Of a DNA stretch of 64,000 nt, positions 39,206-47,165 are shown piece by piece. The first letter of the stretch is position 1, and the number at the start of each line of letters is the position of its first letter. A program made the translations under genes and the position numbers. The stretch is from CAWJFP01 sp963842155 (GTDB lineage Bacteria; Pseudomonadota; Alphaproteobacteria; JACZXZ01). Where the stretch lies: contig CAWJFP010000036.1 in NCBI GenBank assembly GCA_963842155.1, forward strand, positions 248,001 through 312,000, in the 5' to 3' direction. The notes under the pieces were generated by a model. It was not told where the DNA came from. It saw only the letters and a program-made list of their open reading frames with translations, and did not search any database.

Positions 39206-39682
39206 TCAGCGCTTGGAGAACTGGAAGCTGCGTCGCGCCTTGGCCTTGCCGTATTTCTTGCGCTCCACCACGCGGGCGTCGCGCGTGAGGAAGCCCGATT
39301 GCTTCAAGGTCGGCCGCAGATCCGGCTCGTAATAGGTGAGCGCGCGGCTGATGCCGTGCCGCACGGCACCCGCCTGGCCCGAAAGCCCGCCGCCGACCAC
39401 CGTCGCCACGACATCATATTGCCCGGCGCGGTTTACCGCGGCGAACGGCTGGGCGATCAGCATGCGCAGCACCGGCCGCGCGAAATAAACCTGCTGCTCG
39501 CGGCCGTTGATGGTGACCTTGCCGTTGCCCGGCTTGATCCAGACGCGGGCGACGGCATTCTTGCGCTTGCCCGTGGCATAGGCCCGCTTTTGCGCATCGA
39601 GCTTGGGCGCGATCAGGGTGGCGGAGCGCGGCTGGGACTCGCGCTTCAAGGCTTCGCCCAGGGTGGTCGTGGTTTCGGGCAT
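39206..39682 (-). CDS. rpsI: 30S ribosomal protein S9
   Basis: The protein has 158 residues with the alphaproteobacterial N-terminal extension. The S9 core is clear: YATGKRKNAVARVWIKPGNGKVTINGR, VVATVVGGGLSGQAGAVRHGISRAL, and the basic C-terminus ending KARRSFQFSKR whose tail reaches the P-site. It is directly downstream of rplM with two bases between them, the conserved L13-S9 operon. Confidence 0.97.
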   Translation of the reverse strand: MPETTTTLGEALKRESQPRSATLIAPKLDAQKRAYATGKRKNAVARVWIKPGNGKVTINGREQQVYFARPVLRMLIAQPFAAVNRAGQYDVVATVVGGGLSGQAGAVRHGISRALTYYEPDLRPTLKQSGFLTRDARVVERKKYGKAKARRSFQFSKR

Positions 39683-39684
39683 GA

Positions 39685-40149
39685 TCAGGCGATCCTTCTG
39701 TTCTTCGGATTGCGCGCGGCGAAGTCGAAGGTCTCCGGCTGCTGCGCCTCGTGCGGATGGGCGGTGCCGGCATAGACGCGCAGATTGCGCATCTGCTGGC
39801 GGCCCAGCGGCCCGCGCGGCACCATGCGCTCGACCGCCTTGTAGATCACCCGCTCGGGATGGCTGCCGCCGAGGATCTGGCCGATGGTGCGCTCCTTGAT
39901 CCCGCCCGGATGGCCGGTATGCCAGTAGAATTTCCGCCCATTGAGCTTGTTGCCGGTAAGGCGGACCTTCTCGGCATTGATCACCACGATATTGTCGCCG
40001 CAGTCGACATGGGGGGTGAAGATCGCCTTATGCTTGCCGCGCAGCCGCCGCGCGATCTCGCTCGCAAGCCGGCCGAGCACGACACCGTCGGCATCGATCA
40101 GCACCCACTTCTTCTCGACCTCGGCGGCCTTGGCCGAATAGGTCTTCAT
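39685..40149 (-). CDS. rplM: 50S ribosomal protein L13
   Basis: The protein has 154 residues. L13 motifs are KWVLIDADGVVLGRLASEIA, GKHKAIFTPHVDCGDNIVVIN, HTGHPGGIKERT and VERMVPRGPLGRQQMRNLRVY. It assembles early on 23S rRNA. The start at 40149 is preceded by GAGAG and, 18 bases further up, by a hairpin with a T run. Confidence 0.97.
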   Translation of the reverse strand: MKTYSAKAAEVEKKWVLIDADGVVLGRLASEIARRLRGKHKAIFTPHVDCGDNIVVINAEKVRLTGNKLNGRKFYWHTGHPGGIKERTIGQILGGSHPERVIYKAVERMVPRGPLGRQQMRNLRVYAGTAHPHEAQQPETFDFAARNPKNRRIA

Positions 40150-40167
40150 CTCTCGCACCCCGGAAAG

Positions 40168-40188
40168 AAAAAGGCCCACAGAGGGGCC
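40168..40188 (-). terminator. Hairpin with T run in the rplM leader
   Basis: Minus strand: stem GGCCC / GGGCC with a six-base loop, followed by TTTTTCTTT. It lies between the thioesterase gene stop (40298) and the rplM start (40149). It could simply end the thioesterase transcript, or act as an attenuator in the ribosomal-protein leader. Confidence 0.6.
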
Positions 40189-40297
40189 TGCTTCGAAAGC
40201 GGCGCGACAATAGCATGACGACGCCCTCAGTCAACAAGAATCATGCGCGATGGGCTTCGAAATTGCGCGGTTTTTCAATAGCATCGTCTTAGCGGTA

Positions 40298-40744
40298 TTA
40301 TGGTACCGCCAGCCCTTCGACTTTCGTCCGGGAGGGGAAGGCGTAGGTCCCGGTGGCATGGGCGACCGGCTCCTCCTCGCCCTTTGAATAGATCGTGACC
40401 TCGACCACGGCAAGGCGCCGGCCGAGCCGCAGCAGCTTGCCTTCGGCGATGAGATCGACGGGCTTCGGCGCGCGCAGGAAATGGATCGAGAGGTTGCTGG
40501 TCACGGCCATCACGGCATCACGCTTCATGCCCAGCACCACCGCATACATGGCGCAATCGGCGAGGGTCATGGTCACGGGGCCGGCGATCGTGCCGCCGGG
40601 CCGCACCATCTCCGCGCGGAAGGGCATGCGGAGCGTGGCGTTGCCCTGGCCCAGCGCCTCGACCTTGAAGCCCAGGCCGCGCCCGACCGGCAACATGCGA
40701 TCGATCACCTGCTGGAACTCCTGCAAGCTCATGCCCTGCTGCAT
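40298..40744 (-). CDS. PaaI-like hot-dog thioesterase, complete reading frame, native upstream lost
   Basis: The protein has 148 residues. The family motifs are RPGGTIAGPVTMTLADCAMYAVVLG (the active-site loop with Asp) and NLSIHFLRAPKPVDLIAEGKLLRLGRR. It probably hydrolyses an acyl- or phenylacetyl-CoA-type ester. This copy retains the 3' end in its native position before rplM. However, directly upstream of its ATG (40742-40744) the sequence changes to AT-rich foreign DNA, so it has been separated from its original promoter or operon. The first 395 bases of the gene are duplicated at 43996-44390 next to the amidase gene. Confidence 0.85.
   Translation of the reverse strand: MQQGMSLQEFQQVIDRMLPVGRGLGFKVEALGQGNATLRMPFRAEMVRPGGTIAGPVTMTLADCAMYAVVLGMKRDAVMAVTSNLSIHFLRAPKPVDLIAEGKLLRLGRRLAVVEVTIYSKGEEEPVAHATGTYAFPSRTKVEGLAVP
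40350..40744. repeat. 395-bp direct repeat, left copy
   Basis: This matches 43996-44390 in the same orientation at a constant offset of 3646 bases with no indels. I see one mismatch (ATCGTGACC here, ATGGTGACC in the right copy). It spans the thioesterase gene from its start codon to about codon 131. The right end of this copy coincides with the start codon. Confidence 0.95.
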
Positions 40745-40924
40745 GGATCGGTCCTGGGGTGGCGCCCTAGCGCCCTCAATATGCTTTACCTAGGGTACTA
40801 ACTCAATGTATTCTCACACGCAGAATCCGGGAAATCCTGTAAATTTGAACTGAATTTCCTCGGATAATTGCGGAATAGGAAGCGAATAGCACAGCAACAA
40901 TAAGGCTAAGACGGTAACGAGCGA

Positions 40925-41674
40925 ATGATGCAGACGGCGATACCCGCCATCAGGATACTCGATAGTCGCTACGCATTTGCGAATGGCAGGGGAGAAATCT
41001 TTTACCGGAGTAACCCAGGAACGGAAATATGGCCGGAGATCGGCGCAGGCTCTCGACTTCTCATCCATCTTACAACGCTCGAGGTGATCTCCGGTGGCGG
41101 GAAAACGACGCTAATGAACTTGCTCTATAGGTTCCTGATCGGCACATTGGATGACTATCACGTTGTATTCCTGCCTCGGGAGCCAATTCCTCGCAACGTT
41201 GCGTACATTCCACAGAGGCATAATGACGTGCTCCATTGGAAGCTTAAAGATTTGCTACCGCGTAATTCGGCTTATTTGGACAAACTTCTTAATGAACGGG
41301 TTCCCACCAATCGATATCTTTCAGCGTTTAGCGGCGGGCAAATTGCTCGAATACTTGTGGCTAGCGCTCTGCATAGACTAGAGGCAGCGAATACTGAATT
41401 AAACTATCTATTGTTAGATGAAGCATTTGAAGGCATCAGCTTAGATCTGTTGGCGACTTCGCTTAATGGTGTAGCAGAGACATGGAATTCCAAAAATAGC
41501 AGCCGCTTTTTGCGCGCTCTTCTTGTCACCCATCTGGACGTCGAACAAATGGCACCCAAGTTATCGCATCGCATCGCATTGAATCGTGTATCATTAGTAC
41601 TTCATCCATCAGAAATACACGCCGATTATGAAAAAATTCCCGTTACGATAAATATAATTAGAGGCTCATCATAA
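40925..41674 (+). CDS. ABC transporter ATP-binding protein, divergent Walker A
   Basis: The protein has 249 residues. The signature is AFSGGQIARILVASAL, Walker B NYLLLDEAFEG, and a switch His lies in ALLVTHLD. AYIPQRHNDVLHWKLKDLL is Q-loop-like. Walker A reads EVISGGGKTTLMNLL: the GKTT end is present, but the first Gly of GxxxxGK is replaced. The N-terminal about 65 residues are unusual. It heads an operon, and its stop overlaps the start of the permease gene by one base (TAATG). AT-rich codon use marks it as foreign. The transported substrate is unknown; the partners resemble nitrate/sulfonate/taurine-type systems. Confidence 0.7.
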   Translation: MMQTAIPAIRILDSRYAFANGRGEIFYRSNPGTEIWPEIGAGSRLLIHLTTLEVISGGGKTTLMNLLYRFLIGTLDDYHVVFLPREPIPRNVAYIPQRHNDVLHWKLKDLLPRNSAYLDKLLNERVPTNRYLSAFSGGQIARILVASALHRLEAANTELNYLLLDEAFEGISLDLLATSLNGVAETWNSKNSSRFLRALLVTHLDVEQMAPKLSHRIALNRVSLVLHPSEIHADYEKIPVTINIIRGSS

Positions 41675-42598
41675 TGAAGCAAATTCAACGCATAATGCAG
41701 TTAATATTTTCCGACGAGTCTGGAGGAAAGTATTTGGCTGTCATTGGTTTAATATTATACAGCAGCTATCTTTACGTCGAACATTTTTATTAAACGAGGC
41801 GGATTGGATATTTAATATTTTTCCAACGGCGGTCTTTCTTTTGAAACCCAAGAATTTGCACGCGCTGCTGATAACGGCAGCGGCCTCTTACATCCTGTTC
41901 GCCCTTAGTTGGATTATAGGCTATATTCTTGTTGTAATTACTGCCTTGTTTTCTGACTTTAAGATTACACGATTTATTCCTGGAATAATCAAAGCGGTTA
42001 TGGAATTTATTTATATCGTCCCAATTGTACTAATTGTCTCCGTGGTAAATACACAAGTCGTTCTGGCGACCCTTCAGCAGCCTAGCTCCATGTGGTACGC
42101 CATAGCCCCGCTATCGGTAGGCGTCTACATTTTGAGCGGATATCAGATATTTGATGCGGGATACAAAGCGGCAGTGGTTCCGGACGACCGGTCTCGAAAC
42201 TTGGTGGACGCGATATATATCCCCTGGATGACCGTGCCAGTACTTGGATGGATCAGCGCAAAGTATTACACAGTAAAGAGACGCATTGACTGCGATATTC
42301 GAAGCTATGAGATAGCAATATTTCGTGCGCTCCATCTGGCTTTTGTGGCCGTTGTCATTGTAGAGATGGTGACCAACGACCTTTATGGACAAGCGTTTGA
42401 CCTCGCCGGGGTTGACGAGGGGTGGCGACGTGGGGTGGGTGGTCAAATCGCGAGGAAGATCAGGGCTTCGGCGTCATGTACCAAATATCAGGTTTGATTT
42501 GGGGAATATTTTTCGCCGATTTCCTAGCGCAGGGATTCGTTCGCAGTTGGACGCGCTTTAGATTTTCGCGACACTACACTGCAAGGAGGCAACGATGA
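41674..42598 (+). CDS. ABC transporter permease (SsuC/TauC-like), two frameshifts
   Basis: The start ATG at 41674 overlaps the ATPase stop. The first about 50 residues join the main body (FPTAVFLLKPKNLHALL, TAAASYILFALSWIIGYILV, FIYIVPIVLIVSVV) only if one T is added in the T run near 41820. The C-terminal end (QGFGVMYQISGLIWGIFFAD) joins if one G is added in the GGGG run near 42418. Both are homopolymer losses, which fits sequencing error as well as decay. The corrected protein, about 308 residues, has the helix pattern of nitrate/sulfonate-type permeases. Its stop (TGA, 42596-42598) overlaps the next start. Confidence 0.6.
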
Positions 42599-43143
42599 GA
42601 TCGCGTCTTGCAAGTTCGCTCTCCATGTGGTTGGCCGTTCTTCTCGGATTTCAGCTTCGGCTTGGGTCTTGCCTGGGATGCCGCTGCGGAAATGCCGGTG
42701 CGCTTCCAACTCAATTGGTTTCACGATCCGACATTCGCAGCAGTTTATCGTCTCCAAAGTGACGAACCGGGCTTATTGCGCGTGCTGGAGGGCGGACCCG
42801 CGGTGTTTCCGCTTGGGAAATTGCGCACCGGAGAGGCGCAAGTCGCTATCGTCGGTTTGGATGTACTACTGCGCGCGGTTAGCGACGATCTCGCCAATGA
42901 TCGATCTACTCCCTTCCGCATTCTCGGCATTGATTTCCAGCGTAGCCCTGTGGTTTATGTCCTGCACCCAGCTGTGGCGGCATCGCTTGGATTGACAGAA
43001 AGCTCATGGCAAACTCTGTCACCAACGGAACCGACCAACGTGTCGACGGCAATGTGGCTCAGACCTTGACCGTGCTTCACCGGGCGAAGGTCGTTAGCGA
43101 TCGGGTGACACTTGACTATGTAAAATCACTTTTAGTACAATAA
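42595..43143 (+). pseudogene. Shortened, frameshifted ABC substrate-binding protein (NMT1-like)
   Basis: An AGGAGG ribosome-binding site and an ATG overlapping the permease stop begin a signal peptide (RLASSLSMWLAVLL). After a one-base break near 42648 the frame continues with AAAEMPVRFQLNWFHDPTFAAVY and TGEAQVAIVGLDVLLRA, matching the start of NMT1/SsuA-like binding proteins. A further shift near 43005 leads to a frame ending VTLDYVKSLLVQ and TAA at 43141. The total is about 180 residues where the family usually has about 300, so an internal part seems missing. It is probably non-functional unless the assembly is wrong here. Confidence 0.5.
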
Positions 43144-43164
43144 ATCGTGTAGGGACGTTTCAAA

Positions 43165-43866
43165 ATGAAGCAAGATACTAGTAAAGTCACTTGGTTACTG
43201 AACAAGGTAGAGAATCTCTATACGACAATAACCGAAAGCCGTCACACGGTAGTTTATCCATGGTTGATAAAAACTGTCCTAGAAAGAAATCCAGCGGCTG
43301 TTCTTGACTATGGTGCCGGCGACGGCCGGTTTTTGCTGGAACTTCGGAGGCATTTTGATAGGGCGCTATGGTATTACGACCCGTCTTTGAGCTTCCAAGA
43401 AAAATTTCGAGGACAATCCCAGAAACACGACGTGCATATATGTTCCAGCCCTCAGTCGATGCCCGCAGGAAGCATTGATGTAATAGTGTCAATCGCCGTG
43501 TGGATGACAATCGACAGCTATGATGGATGCTTGCAGTACCTAAAATCTCAAAATAGGCTTTTGCAAACTGGAGGCACAGCGCTCATAGCGGTTACCCATC
43601 CATGCTTTCGAGAGGAGCGTTATTCAAGTTTTTACACTTCGTTCGATAACCGTGAATACGCTCGTGAGGGAGTGCCATTTGAGGTCACACTTTTCGACAC
43701 TCAAAACCAGCTCACAATAACGGATTATCACTGGAATCTTTCAGTGATGCAGAGGCAGGCAAGCGAAGCGGGCTTTAAGCTCCTATCGTTCACCGAGCTT
43801 AGCGACGTTGACGGAGGCAACCAGAAGGGATGCCCGTGGCTTTGTTTTGAGTTTGGAAAAGAGTAA
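43165..43866 (+). CDS. Class I SAM-dependent methyltransferase
   Basis: The protein has 233 residues and is intact. AVLDYGAGDGRFLLEL is motif I (about residues 44-59), LWYYDPSLSF follows, and the post-motif GSIDVIVSIAVWMTI precedes LLQTGGTALIAVTHPCF, where HPCF suits a small-molecule methyltransferase. It begins 21 bases after the binding-protein frame ends and shares its AT-rich codon use, so it belongs to the inserted operon. The methylated compound is unknown; a link to the transported molecule is a guess. Confidence 0.7.
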   Translation: MKQDTSKVTWLLNKVENLYTTITESRHTVVYPWLIKTVLERNPAAVLDYGAGDGRFLLELRRHFDRALWYYDPSLSFQEKFRGQSQKHDVHICSSPQSMPAGSIDVIVSIAVWMTIDSYDGCLQYLKSQNRLLQTGGTALIAVTHPCFREERYSSFYTSFDNREYAREGVPFEVTLFDTQNQLTITDYHWNLSVMQRQASEAGFKLLSFTELSDVDGGNQKGCPWLCFEFGKE

Positions 43867-43995
43867 GCCGTCCCAAGAATGCCCGATGCTCGCGGGCCAG
43901 GTAATCGACTGTAACTTTCCGGCCGAGCCTGCGGTTCTTTAGCGCCGCGAAATGGACTTTGTGTCGCGCCCCCTGACAGACCGCTGGATATTTCG

Positions 43996-44390
43996 CCGGT
44001 GGCATGGGCGACCGGCTCCTCCTCGCCCTTTGAATAGATGGTGACCTCGACCACGGCAAGGCGCCGGCCGAGCCGCAGCAGCTTGCCTTCGGCGATGAGA
44101 TCGACGGGCTTCGGCGCGCGCAGGAAATGGATCGAGAGGTTGCTGGTCACGGCCATCACGGCATCACGCTTCATGCCCAGCACCACCGCATACATGGCGC
44201 AATCGGCGAGGGTCATGGTCACGGGGCCGGCGATCGTGCCGCCGGGCCGCACCATCTCCGCGCGGAAGGGCATGCGGAGCGTGGCGTTGCCCTGGCCCAG
44301 CGCCTCGACCTTGAAGCCCAGGCCGCGCCCGACCGGCAACATGCGATCGATCACCTGCTGGAACTCCTGCAAGCTCATGCCCTGCTGCAT
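43996..44390. repeat. 395-bp direct repeat, right copy
   Basis: This is the second copy of the thioesterase segment described at 40350-40744, same orientation, one visible mismatch. Its left edge lies within codon 131-132 of the gene; its right edge is the start codon, after which the native upstream region toward the amidase gene continues. Confidence 0.95.
43996..44390 (-). pseudogene. PaaI-like thioesterase copy lacking its native C-terminus
   Basis: It starts at 44390, 40 bases after the amidase gene stops, which is the native operon junction. The sequence is that of the intact copy through PVAHATG. It then runs into inserted DNA and, as read, continues for about 90 unrelated residues to a stop at 43728. 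The final about 17 native residues are missing. The hot-dog core is almost complete, so residual activity cannot be excluded, but the fused tail overlaps the methyltransferase gene antisense. Confidence 0.75.
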
Positions 44391-44430
44391 CGCTAGCTCT
44401 CCCGGTAGCGGTTGTCATCGTGGATCGGAG

Positions 44431-45875
44431 TCACGCCGCGACGGGCGGCCGGCGCTTGCCGTAGCCCGTCGCCGCCTCGAAGGCATGGCCGAGCTGCAGC
44501 AGGCCCCAATCGTCGCCATAGCGCCCGACGATCTGCATGCCGATCGGAAGCCCCTCGGCCGAGAAGCCGCAAGGCACCGAGAGCGCCGGCTGGCCGGTGA
44601 CCGAGATCGCCCAACAGGATTTCATCCAATCGATATAGCTGCGGGCGTTCTGGCCGAGAAATGTCTTGGGCCAGGGCAGATCGACGGCGAAGGGATGGAC
44701 CTGGGTGACGGGCAGGACGTAGAACTCGTGGCGCGCCATGAACTCGCGCATGCGCTCGAAGATGCGGGTCTTCTTGACGTAGGTCTCGGCAAGCTCGCGC
44801 GCGCTGAGCCGCGCGAAGCGATCCAACTCGTCCCGGAGCTCGGGCTTCATCATGGCGCGCTTTTCCTCGTCGGCGGCGACAGGGGCCAAGGTTCGTGCCG
44901 AGGAGCCAGGCGCGCTCGTTGCGAAACACCTCCTCGGCGTCGGCGAGATCGGGATCGGCCGTCTCGACGATGCAGCCGAGCGATTCGAGGACGCCGCGCT
45001 GACCCTCGACGGCCGCGGCGATCTCGGGGTCGAACGGCATCCCAGCCGGAGAATCGAACATCGCGACGCGGACGCCGCGGAAATCGCGGCCGAGCGGTCG
45101 GGCGAAGCGCTCGCCCGGCTCGGCGATGGCGATGGGGCTGCGCTCGCTGGGGCCGGCGATCACGCTCAAGAGCAAGGCGAGATCCGCAATATTGCGCGCC
45201 ATCGGCCCCTCGACGCCGAGCATGGCGAAGCCGTTGGGTTGCGGCACTGCCGGCACGCGGCCCGGCGTCGGCCTGAGGCCGACCACGTTCGTCCAGGCGG
45301 CGGGGTTGCGCAGCGAGCCGCCGATGTCGGTGCCGCAAGCGAGCGGGTGCATGCCGCAGGCGAGCGCCACCGCGGCGCCGCCGCTGCTGCCGCCGCAGGT
45401 TCGCTCGAGATGCCACGGATTGCGGGTCGCGCCGAAGAGCGGGTTATAGGTTTGCGAGCCGGCGCCGAATTCCGGCACGTTGCTCTTGCCCAGCATGATG
45501 GCGCCGCCGGCGTCGCAGCGCTCGACGATGAGGGCGTCGAAGCCGGGCACGAAGTCGCGGAAGATCGGCGAGCCGAAGGTCGTGCGCACGCCCTTCGTGG
45601 GGGTGAGGTCCTTATGGCTCAGCGGCAAGCCGTGGAGGGGCCCAAGCCATCGGCCCTTCGTCCAGGCCTCGTCGGCGGCCGCGGCGACGGGCCAGGAGGC
45701 GTTCCCCGGGCAGGAGGGTGACGAGCGCGTTGACGGTGGAATTGAGCCGCGCGATCTGATCGAGACAGGCGCGCATCAGCTCGCGCGCCGACAGCTCCTT
45801 CGCCCTCAAAAGCCGCAGCAGCTCCAAGGCGGGCAGGAAGCAGAGCTCATCGGTCGCCTCCGCCGTTGCGTGCAA
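44431..45875 (-). CDS. Amidase (amidase signature family), two frameshifts
   Basis: Three frames together give about 480 residues. The N-terminal piece has LSARELMRACLDQIARLNSTVNALV. The catalytic piece has LSHKDLTPTKGV (Lys), GGSSGGAAVALACGMHPLA and GTDIGGSLRNPA (cis-Ser and Ser). The C-terminal piece has VSVTGQPALSVPCGF-like residues and GLPIGMQIVGRYGDD. One extra base in the run near 45689-45691 and one near 44890 break it. The start is a TTG at 45875 with GGGAGGGG upstream. It hydrolyses an amide of unknown identity. It was originally followed by the thioesterase gene. Confidence 0.8.
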
Positions 45876-45948
45876 ACTACCCCTCCCCGGCCGCCATGCC
45901 GCAGAAGCTTAGCATAGCGGCCGGGCGCGCGGACTGGCGAGGACGCGT

Positions 45949-46516
45949 TCAATATTTGTATTTCGGCTGCCAGCCGTCTGCTCCTTCGGGGATCAGATCG
46001 AAGAAATGCCAGGCGGCGCAGAAATCGTCGCCCGGGCCGAAGCCCGTATCGGAGACGCGGAGGATGCGGCCGTTCTCCTTCTTGAAGACGGAGACGCCGG
46101 GCATCCAGCCGCCGTCCCGCGCATAGCCCATGTCGGTGGCGAAGCTCGAGCCCTTGTGCGACAGCATGCGGAATTTCCAGCCGCGCGAATTCCTTGAACT
46201 TCTGCTGCTTCGCCGGGTCGTCGGGCGAGGACAGCACGAAGGCGGCGCGGTCCGCGAGATGGGGCAGGACGCCGTTGAAGCCGTCCGCCCACATGGTGCA
46301 GTAGCTGCAGCCTGCGCCCATATTGTGGATGACGAAGAGATAGTCCTTGTCGCCGAACAGCTCGCTGAGCTTGACCGCGCCGGCCGGCGTCGAAAAGCTG
46401 TAGTCGCTCACCTCCTCCGGCTCCACCGCGCCGCGAAGCTCGCGCTGCTTCGCGCGCAGCGCTTTGATCTGCTCTTGATATTTCTGCGCCTTCTCTGCCG
46501 CTTCTTGATATCGCAT
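45949..46516 (-). CDS. DUF899 thioredoxin-like protein, frameshifted
   Basis: The protein is about 188 residues. MRYQEAAEKAQKYQEQIKALRAKQRELR is the typical N-terminal helix. The thioredoxin-like site lies in NMGAGCSYCTMWADGFNG (CSYC). The C-terminal piece has LSHKGSSFATDMGYARDGGW and DDFCAAWHFFDLIPEG. One extra base near 46184 separates the two frames; without it the text reads KFRMLSHKGS. It starts 76 bases after the ArsR gene stops and is probably in its operon. A redox role is likely; the substrate is unknown. Confidence 0.8.
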
Positions 46517-46591
46517 GGTCGGGTCCCTCCTTTGCATATGTCCTGGTGCTATGTGCTGGCCTTCGTATGAGCGGGAGCGACGCCGCGGGGC

Positions 46592-47008
46592 TCAGGCCTT
46601 TCGCCGCGCCTTCCTCCGCTTGCCCGGCGCCCGCTGCCTTCGCTTGGCGCCGTCGACCTCGCCGAGCCAGACGGCGAGGCTGTCGAACTGCGATTGCCAA
46701 TATTTGCTGTAGCGATTGACCCAGACCGCCGCCTGATAGATGGGACCGGCATCGAGCCGGCAGCGGCTGATGCGGCCGCTGCGCTCCTGATGGACGAGGC
46801 CGGACTTGACCAGCACCTGGATATGCTTGGACACGGCCTGCAGCGAGATGTCGAAGGGGGCGGCAAGCTCGGAGACCAGCAGCTCCTCGCCGTCGAGGCG
46901 GCCCAGGATGGCGCGCCGCACCGGGTCGGCCAGCGCCGAGAACACGCGGTCCAGTTCGTCGCCTGCCGGATCGCCTTGGGGAAGCTTGCTCGCCGCTTGC
47001 GCGCTCAT
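46592..47008 (-). CDS. ArsR-family transcriptional regulator
   Basis: The protein has 138 residues. The winged helix is visible: DRVFSALADPVRRAILGRL, then LLVSELAAPFDISLQAVSKHIQVLVKSGLVHQERSGRISRC. The metal-binding CxC of classical ArsR is absent, so this belongs to the group that senses other signals and often sits beside AHSA1 or thioredoxin-like genes. The C-terminus is very basic (KRRQRAPGKRRKARRKA). The start at 47008 lies 11 bases from a palindrome that is a likely operator. Confidence 0.88.
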   Translation of the reverse strand: MSAQAASKLPQGDPAGDELDRVFSALADPVRRAILGRLDGEELLVSELAAPFDISLQAVSKHIQVLVKSGLVHQERSGRISRCRLDAGPIYQAAVWVNRYSKYWQSQFDSLAVWLGEVDGAKRRQRAPGKRRKARRKA

Positions 47009-47019
47009 GATCGCTATCG

Positions 47020-47037
47020 ATCAATGGATCGATTGAT
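47020..47037. promoter_or_regulatory. Palindrome upstream of arsR, likely operator
   Basis: ATCAAT GGATCG ATTGAT is a perfect 6-base inverted repeat with a 6-base centre, within AT-rich DNA. It lies 11 bases before the ArsR start. ArsR-type repressors bind such sites next to their own promoters. Confidence 0.55.
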
Positions 47038-47105
47038 ATTAAACCAACACATTGATTAAATGTCAAGCGGTGATCGCGCTCGCGAGCATGGTCCTGCGCG
47101 CCGCA

Positions 47106-47133
47106 TTGCTTGCCCGGCGCGAGGCGCTATATT
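47106..47133 (+). promoter_or_regulatory. Probable promoter of the enoyl-CoA hydratase-metY operon
   Basis: TTGCTT (47106-47111) and TATATT (47128-47133) are spaced by 16 bases, about 32 bases before the ATG at 47166. No SAM riboswitch-like structure was seen although metY is downstream. Confidence 0.45.
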
Positions 47134-47165
47134 ACCGGCAGCATCTCACGAGGAGTCGCCGGGCC

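Larger units (their letters stand above)
40745..43995. mobile_element. AT-rich inserted segment between long direct repeats
   Basis: These 3251 bases are clearly richer in A+T than the rest of the window and use codons such as TTA, ATA and AAA that neighbours avoid. They hold an ABC transporter operon (ATPase, permease, binding protein) and a methyltransferase, all on the plus strand. No integrase, transposase or terminal inverted repeat was recognised. The segment from 43867 to 43995 is GC-richer again and non-coding as far as I can see. The flanking 395-bp direct repeats are described separately. Transfer from another genome is likely; the insertion mechanism is unknown. Confidence 0.75.

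Noticed and set aside
40745..43995. Classical insertion sequence or integron cassette
   Set aside because: No transposase or integrase frame, no terminal inverted repeats and no attC-like site were found; the flanking repeats are far too long for a normal target duplication.
47040..47165. SAM riboswitch upstream of the metY operon
   Set aside because: The leader is short and shows no conserved SAM-riboswitch core; only a plain promoter-like pair is visible.
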